Source: Dyella sp. BiH032 (GTDB lineage Bacteria > Pseudomonadota > Gammaproteobacteria > Xanthomonadales > Rhodanobacteraceae). Taken from it: a stretch of 64,000 bases of DNA. Every line of letters starts with the position of its first letter. Position 1 is the stretch's first letter. The DNA is taken from assembly GCF_031954525.1 (NCBI RefSeq), contig NZ_CP134867.1, positions 3,472,001 through 3,536,000 on the forward strand, given 5' to 3'. The position numbers and the translations under genes were made by a program. The notes under the pieces were generated by a model. That model searched no databases, was not told where the DNA came from, and was given only the letters and a program-made list of their open reading frames with translations. This document shows positions 58,129-64,000 of the stretch, in pieces.

Positions 58129-58144
58129 TCGACCAGGAACAAAC

Positions 58145-58174
58145 AAAAAGCCCGCCGATATCGGCGGGCTTTTT
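58145..58174. terminator. Bidirectional rho-independent terminator
   Basis: A perfect 30-bp palindrome, AAAAAGCCCGCCGAT with its complement, A tract on the left and T tract on the right. It ends both the hypothetical gene (plus) and htpG (minus). Confidence 0.95.
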
Positions 58175-58193
58175 GCGTGACGGGCCGAGCCGG

Positions 58194-60065
<1,872 letters not shown>

Positions 60066-60158
60066 GGACGCGGTAATGGCGTGGATGGCTGGTAGTGGAG
60101 TGGGACTGCAAGGAGAGGCGGACGCCACGCGACCGTCTCCCTGGAAAACGGCCGGCGC

Positions 60159-61046
60159 TCAGGCCTGCTTCTGCAGGGCCGCGATGCGCTCGTCCAACGG
60201 CGGATGGCTCATGAACAGGCGCTGGAAACCGGAAGCCAGATGGCCGGAAATGCCAAAGGCGGCCATGGTCTGGGGCAAGGTGCTCTCGCCGTGATTGGCC
60301 TGCAGGCGCTGCAAGGCGGAGATCATCGAGCCGCGGCCGGCCAGCTTGGCGCCGGCGGCATCGGCGCGGAATTCGCGCCAGCGCGAGAAGGCCATCACGA
60401 TCATCGAGGCGAACAGGCCGAATACCAGCTGCAGCACCATCACCGAGACGAAGTAGCCGATGCCGCCTCCTTCGCGTTCGCGGCCGCCCGACAACCAGCT
60501 GTCCACCACGCGGCCGACCAGGCGCGCCGCCACGATCACCAGCGTGTTCAGCACGCCCTGGATCAAGGTCAGGGTCACCATGTCGCCGTTCGCGACGTGG
60601 CCGATCTCGTGGCCGAGCACGGCCGATACCTGCTCGCGGTCCATCTGCTGCAACAGGCCGGTGCTTACCGCCACCAGGGAGCTGTTCTTGGTCATGCCAG
60701 TGGCGAAGGCGTTCATCTCCGGCGCGTCGTAGATCGCCACTTCAGGCATGCCGATGCCGGCGTTCTGGGCGTGCCGGCGCACGGTGTCGACCAGCCAGCG
60801 CTCGGCTTCGTTCTGGGGCTGCTCGATCACCCGGGCCCCGGTGGACATCTTGGCCATCCACTTGGACAGGGCCAGCGAAATGAAGGCGCCGCCCATACCG
60901 AACACGGCGGCGTAGGTCAGCAGCCCTCCCATGCCCCCCAGGCCGCGCGAAGCAGCCCATTGGTCGATGCCGAACAGCCGGCAGACGATGCTGAGGAGGA
61001 AAAGAACGGCGAGGTTGGTCAGGACGAACAGGACGATGCGTCGCAT
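60159..61046 (-). CDS. htpX: Membrane zinc metalloprotease HtpX
   Basis: An M48B protease of 295 aa that degrades misfolded membrane proteins. Hydrophobic helices are near residues 4-24, 33-57, 155-178 and 190-215. The active site HEIGHVANGDMV is near 146-157 and the third ligand in EFRADAAGAKL near 227. N-terminus MRRIVLFVLTNLAVLFLLS. Upstream of htpG on minus and divergent from gluQ. Confidence 0.96.
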   Translation of the reverse strand: MRRIVLFVLTNLAVLFLLSIVCRLFGIDQWAASRGLGGMGGLLTYAAVFGMGGAFISLALSKWMAKMSTGARVIEQPQNEAERWLVDTVRRHAQNAGIGMPEVAIYDAPEMNAFATGMTKNSSLVAVSTGLLQQMDREQVSAVLGHEIGHVANGDMVTLTLIQGVLNTLVIVAARLVGRVVDSWLSGGREREGGGIGYFVSVMVLQLVFGLFASMIVMAFSRWREFRADAAGAKLAGRGSMISALQRLQANHGESTLPQTMAAFGISGHLASGFQRLFMSHPPLDERIAALQKQA

Positions 61047-61184
61047 GGCTGTCTCTCTGGGCAGTCATGAAAAGGGAAGCGGCTCAGGCCGCCCGGGGAA
61101 AATCGTGGCGATGCGTCCGAGTTTCAAGGGCCACTGCGTCATCGACCCACCGGACCGGCGGCGAGCCGCCCGTACAATGCGCGG

Positions 61185-62051
61185 ATGATTTACCGCGGAC
61201 GCTTCGCTCCCTCTCCGACCGGCCGACTCCACTTCGGTTCCCTCGTCGCCGCCGTGGCCAGCTGGCTGTGCGCGCGCCACGCGGGTGGCCGCTGGCTGGT
61301 GCGAATGGAGGACATCGATCCGCCGCGCGAGGTGCCAGGCTCCGCCCGGGACATCCTGGCTGCGCTGCCCGCGTTCGGCCTGGTCGCCGACGAACCGCTG
61401 CTGTTCCAATCCCGGCGGGTAGACGCCTACGAGGCAGCCTTCCGCCGCCTGCGCGACGAGGGCCACGTCTTCCCCTGCTGGTGCAGCCGCGCCGACCTGG
61501 CCGCGGCCGGTGGCATGCACCGGGACGGGCATTGCGTCGCCGCGCCGGCCCCCTCGCGCCCGCCGGCGTGGCGGCTGCGGGTACCGGACAAGGACATCGT
61601 TTTCGATGATGGCCTGCAGGGGAGCCAGCGGCAGAACCTGCGCGAATCGGCGGGTGATTTCGTCGTGAAGCGCGTGGAAGGCTTTCCCGCCTACCAGCTG
61701 GCCTGCGTGGTGGACGATGCCTGGCAGGACGTGACCGACGTGGTGCGCGGCAACGACTTGCTGGATTCCACGCCGCGCCAGATCTGGCTGCAGCGGTGCC
61801 TGGACCTGCCCACGCCGCGCTATCTGCACCTGCCGCTTGCGGTCGATGCCGCGGGTCGCAAGCTGTCCAAGTCGGAGGGAGCCCATCCGGTGGACCCGCA
61901 CGACCCGGTGCCGGCATTGCGCCGCGCGCTTCGTTTCCTCGATGTATCAGACGATTTCGCAGCGGATCATCCCGAAGCCCTGCTCGCCCGTGCGCTCGAA
62001 CGCTTCGATCCGCACCGTTTGCCGCAGTGCAGCGTACGCAGCGCGGCTTGA
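61185..62051 (+). CDS. gluQ: Glutamyl-Q tRNA(Asp) synthetase
   Basis: Attaches glutamate to queuosine in tRNA-Asp; 288 aa, a truncated GluRS catalytic domain without the anticodon-binding part. The class I HIGH-like motif is HFGSL (RFAPSPTGRLHFGSLVAA), the KMSKS-like motif is KLSKSEGAHPVDP, and a zinc cysteine set is CWCSRADLAAAGG...DGHC. Function links with queG earlier in the window, since both act on queuosine. It is divergent from htpX and followed by phbB with its own promoter. Confidence 0.94.
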   Translation: MIYRGRFAPSPTGRLHFGSLVAAVASWLCARHAGGRWLVRMEDIDPPREVPGSARDILAALPAFGLVADEPLLFQSRRVDAYEAAFRRLRDEGHVFPCWCSRADLAAAGGMHRDGHCVAAPAPSRPPAWRLRVPDKDIVFDDGLQGSQRQNLRESAGDFVVKRVEGFPAYQLACVVDDAWQDVTDVVRGNDLLDSTPRQIWLQRCLDLPTPRYLHLPLAVDAAGRKLSKSEGAHPVDPHDPVPALRRALRFLDVSDDFAADHPEALLARALERFDPHRLPQCSVRSAA

Positions 62052-62075
62052 ATCGCTAACGTTTGGCGGCATAAA
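62048..62075 (+). promoter_or_regulatory. Candidate phbB promoter
   Basis: TTGAAT (62048-62053) and CATAAA (62070-62075) are 16 bases apart, starting at the gluQ stop codon. The resulting leader would be about 145 bases. Confidence 0.4.
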
Positions 62076-62146
62076 CCGCTATAAAGAACACGCTGCCTCG
62101 ACCCATCGCATCGCGCGGCCGGCGGCACCCCTCCCGTAGACGAATT

Positions 62147-62170
62147 GCCATGTTCCCCGTTCAACATGGC
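62147..62170 (+). promoter_or_regulatory. Inverted repeat in the phbB leader
   Basis: GCCATGTT (62147-62154) and AACATGGC (62163-62170) form a perfect 8-bp dyad with an eight-base centre, about 57 bases before the ATG. It could be a repressor operator or a leader hairpin. Confidence 0.45.
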
Positions 62171-62226
62171 TCGGCCCGGCAGGATCGGGTCCTGAGGCTC
62201 TCTTCGCGGATATCTGGAGGCAACGC

Positions 62227-62967
62227 ATGACGCAGCGCACGGCATTGGTCACGGGTGGCACGGGTGGCATCGGCACCGCCATCGTTCGGTATCTGGCCCG
62301 GCAGGGCCATCGCGTCGCCACCAACTATCGCGACCCGGCCAAGGCGGACGCTTGGCGTGCGGCAATGGCGCAAGAGGGCGTCGAAGTCTGTCTGGTACAG
62401 GGCGACGTCTCCGACCCGGCGTCCTGCGAGACCATGGCGAGGGAGATCGAGTCGCAGCTCGGTCCGATCGAGATCCTGGTCAACAACGCCGGCATCACCC
62501 GCGACACCACCTTCCACAAGATGACGTACCAGCAGTGGATGGACGTGGTGAACACCAACCTCAACGCCTGCTTCAACGTCACCCGCCCGGTGATCGACAG
62601 CATGCGTTCGCGCAAATGGGGCCGGATCGTGCAGATCAGCTCGATCAACGGCCAGAAGGGCCAGTATGGCCAGGCCAACTACGCCGCCGCCAAGGCCGGC
62701 ATGCACGGATTCTCCATTTCGCTGGCCCAGGAGAACGCCAAGTTCGGCATCACGGTGAACACCGTTTCCCCGGGCTATGTGGCGACGGACATGGTGATGG
62801 CCGTACCGGAGGAAGTGCGCGAGAAGATTGTGGCGCAGATTCCGCTGGGCCGCCTCGGCAAGCCGGAGGAAATCGCCCACGCGGTGGCGTTCCTCACCGG
62901 CGAAGAGGCGGGCTGGATCACCGGGACCAACCTGGCGATCAACGGCGGGCACTACATGGGCTGGTGA
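62227..62967 (+). CDS. phbB: Acetoacetyl-CoA reductase PhbB
   Basis: An SDR enzyme of 246 aa reducing acetoacetyl-CoA to (R)-3-hydroxybutyryl-CoA for polyhydroxybutyrate. NADPH-binding TGGTGGIGTAIVRYL is at about 9-23. The catalytic triad appears as Ser138/139 (QISSINGQKG), Tyr152 and Lys156 (QANYAAAKAGMHGFS). GQKGQYGQANYAAAKAG and VNTVSPGYVATDMV are characteristic of PhbB rather than FabG, and TGTNLAINGGHYM ends it. No phaC is in the window. GGAG lies nine bases before the ATG. Confidence 0.9.
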   Translation: MTQRTALVTGGTGGIGTAIVRYLARQGHRVATNYRDPAKADAWRAAMAQEGVEVCLVQGDVSDPASCETMAREIESQLGPIEILVNNAGITRDTTFHKMTYQQWMDVVNTNLNACFNVTRPVIDSMRSRKWGRIVQISSINGQKGQYGQANYAAAKAGMHGFSISLAQENAKFGITVNTVSPGYVATDMVMAVPEEVREKIVAQIPLGRLGKPEEIAHAVAFLTGEEAGWITGTNLAINGGHYMGW

Positions 62968-62988
62968 GCGCCCCGCTGCGAGCCGAGG

Positions 62989-63022
62989 ACGGGCAGGCCC
63001 AGCGGCCTGCCCGTTTCGTTTT
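62989..63022 (+). terminator. phbB terminator
   Basis: ACGGGCAGGCC (62989-62999) pairs with GGCCTGCCCGT (63004-63014), followed by TTTCGTTTT to the edge of the tcdA stop codon. It sits between convergent genes. Confidence 0.85.
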
Positions 63023-63831
63023 CAGCGCTCTGCCGCTTTTTCCGGCGCCTTCTCCAGCACCTTCTCCAGCGCCTTGCCTACCGCCGCGAAGGCAAACGTG
63101 CCGGTCACATGCGTGGCCGCACCCAGGCCTCCGCCGCAGGCCAGGTTGAGCGCATCGCCCCCGGGTGGGCGCGTGCCGCAGACCGTGCCGTCCGGCTGCG
63201 GGTACTGCACGTTCTGCAGCGAGTACACCGCCGACACGCCGAAATAGCGGTCCGGGTTGCGCGGAAAACCGAAGTCCTGGCGGAGCTTCTTGCGGATGAG
63301 GCTGAACATGGCGTCATGTTCGGTACGCGACAGATCGCGCACGCGGATCATGGTGGGGTCGGTACGCCCGCCAGCCGAACCCACGGTCACCATCGGCAGC
63401 TTGCGGCGGCGGCACCAAGCGATCGCCTCCAGCTTCACGCGAAAGGCATCGCAGGCGTCGAGCACCACGTCGTAGCCGCGGTCGAGTAGTTCATCGAGTG
63501 TGGAAGGCGTGAGGAAGCGCTCGATCGCGTCGATCTGGATCGCCGGGTTGATCGCCTTCGCGCGGGCGGCGACGACCTGCACCTTGGACTTGCCGTATTC
63601 GCCATCGAGCGCATGCAACTGCCGGTTGGTGTTGGATACGCACACTTCGTCGGCATCGATCAGTGTCAGCCGCCCCACGCCGCTGCGCGCCAGCGCCTCC
63701 GCGGCCCACGAACCGACGCCGCCGATGCCGATCACGCACACGTGCGCCCGGCTCAGGCGCTCGACGCTGCCGGCGCCGTAAAGGCGTTCCACGCCCTGGA
63801 AGCGCTCTGCGGGAAAAGCCATATCGCTCAT
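63022..63831 (-). CDS. tcdA: tRNA threonylcarbamoyladenosine dehydratase TcdA
   Basis: A ThiF/E1-like enzyme of 269 aa that makes cyclic t6A (ct6A37) in tRNA, acting after the TsaBCDE pathway whose TsaE is encoded earlier. The ATP-binding loop VIGIGGVGSWAAEALARSGVG is near residues 33-53, followed by LIDADEVCVSNTNRQ and YDVVLDACDAFRVK. The C-terminal half contains YSLQNVQYP and an Ala/Glu-rich tail. Start at the ATG giving MSDMAFPAERFQG. The closest alternative is MoeB/ThiF, less likely given the CGTRPPGG and ATHVTGTFAF segments. Confidence 0.9.
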   Translation of the reverse strand: MSDMAFPAERFQGVERLYGAGSVERLSRAHVCVIGIGGVGSWAAEALARSGVGRLTLIDADEVCVSNTNRQLHALDGEYGKSKVQVVAARAKAINPAIQIDAIERFLTPSTLDELLDRGYDVVLDACDAFRVKLEAIAWCRRRKLPMVTVGSAGGRTDPTMIRVRDLSRTEHDAMFSLIRKKLRQDFGFPRNPDRYFGVSAVYSLQNVQYPQPDGTVCGTRPPGGDALNLACGGGLGAATHVTGTFAFAAVGKALEKVLEKAPEKAAER

Positions 63832-63978
63832 GCCTGCGCTCCGCAGGTTGCGGCCACAGCCTCGAAGGGACCGTACATCGGGAATCGACTCGAAGATTGG
63901 AAGCCCGTCATTTTAGCGGCGTGGCCGGGCGGGCGCCGAAAAGCCTTGTGCTAACCTCGCGAACTCTTTGTTTCCCGG

Positions 63979-64000
63979 ATGGAAAACCAAGCATGCGCGC
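63979..64000 (+). CDS. Possible start of a gene cut by the window end
   Basis: ATG at 63979, and another in a different frame at 63993, open toward the right edge. The 147 bases before are non-coding and A+T-richer (TTTTAGC, TTGTGCTAAC). Only a few codons are visible, so nothing can be said of its product. Confidence 0.25.

Overview
The window is GC-rich (about two thirds G+C by eye), densely coding chromosomal DNA from a gammaproteobacterium. It most resembles Xanthomonadales (Lysobacterales), probably Rhodanobacteraceae such as Dyella, Luteibacter, Frateuria or Rhodanobacter. I base this on conserved gene orders (queG | nnr-tsaE-amiC-mutL; gcvR-bcp divergent from dapA-bamC; pncC-recA-recX-alaS-csrA-tRNA-Ser; phoB-phoR-ppk1-ppx), an NAD-type isocitrate dehydrogenase, FecA/FecR/FecI-type iron signalling and an acetoacetyl-CoA reductase. 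The genus is inference; I cannot run a search.

Layout. 1-2.8 kb: enoyl-CoA hydratase facing a pair of exported DUF1684 proteins. 2.8-9.6 kb: mutL, amiC, tsaE and nnr on the minus strand, divergent from queG. 9.6-15.6 kb: a minus-strand run of pgi, panD, panC, panB, folK and pcnB (central carbon, pantothenate, folate, RNA polyadenylation). 15.6-18.4 kb: tRNA-Glu(CTC), fdxA, a shortened bamC with dapA, and divergent gcvR. 18.7-24.6 kb: bcp, PIN-PhoH, thiD, an LpxO-like hydroxylase, then an ECF41 sigma factor followed by two AhpD-like proteins. 24.6-26.5 kb: NAD-isocitrate dehydrogenase and a glutaredoxin/AhpD-like pair on the minus strand. 26.6-35.8 kb: bepA, then phosphate sensing and polyphosphate metabolism (phoB-phoR-ppk1-ppx), a periplasmic cyclophilin and lpxH. 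35.9-38.4 kb: a small monooxygenase, a second ECF sigma factor with a fused C-terminal domain, and an alpha/beta hydrolase.

38.4-39.0 kb is the only gene-poor stretch over 300 bases. It holds two tandem 226-bp repeat units packed with hairpins, ending at the 3' end of tRNA-Ser(GCT). 39.0-44.5 kb: csrA, alaS, recX, recA, pncC. 44.7-49.7 kb: an accessory block (DUF535/VirK-like, fecI, fecR, TonB receptor) lying between pncC and mutS. 50.0-58.1 kb: mutS, a GST divergent from a TetR regulator with a perfect palindromic operator between them, a response regulator, hslR, an AEC permease, a flavin monooxygenase and an exported hypothetical. 58.2-64 kb: htpG, htpX, gluQ, phbB, tcdA and the edge of a further gene.

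Most of the window is housekeeping. The least explained elements are the tandem hairpin repeats beside tRNA-Ser, the self-promoted ECF41/AhpD-like operon and the DUF535-fecIRA block. I saw no transposase, CRISPR array, prophage or toxin-antitoxin pair.
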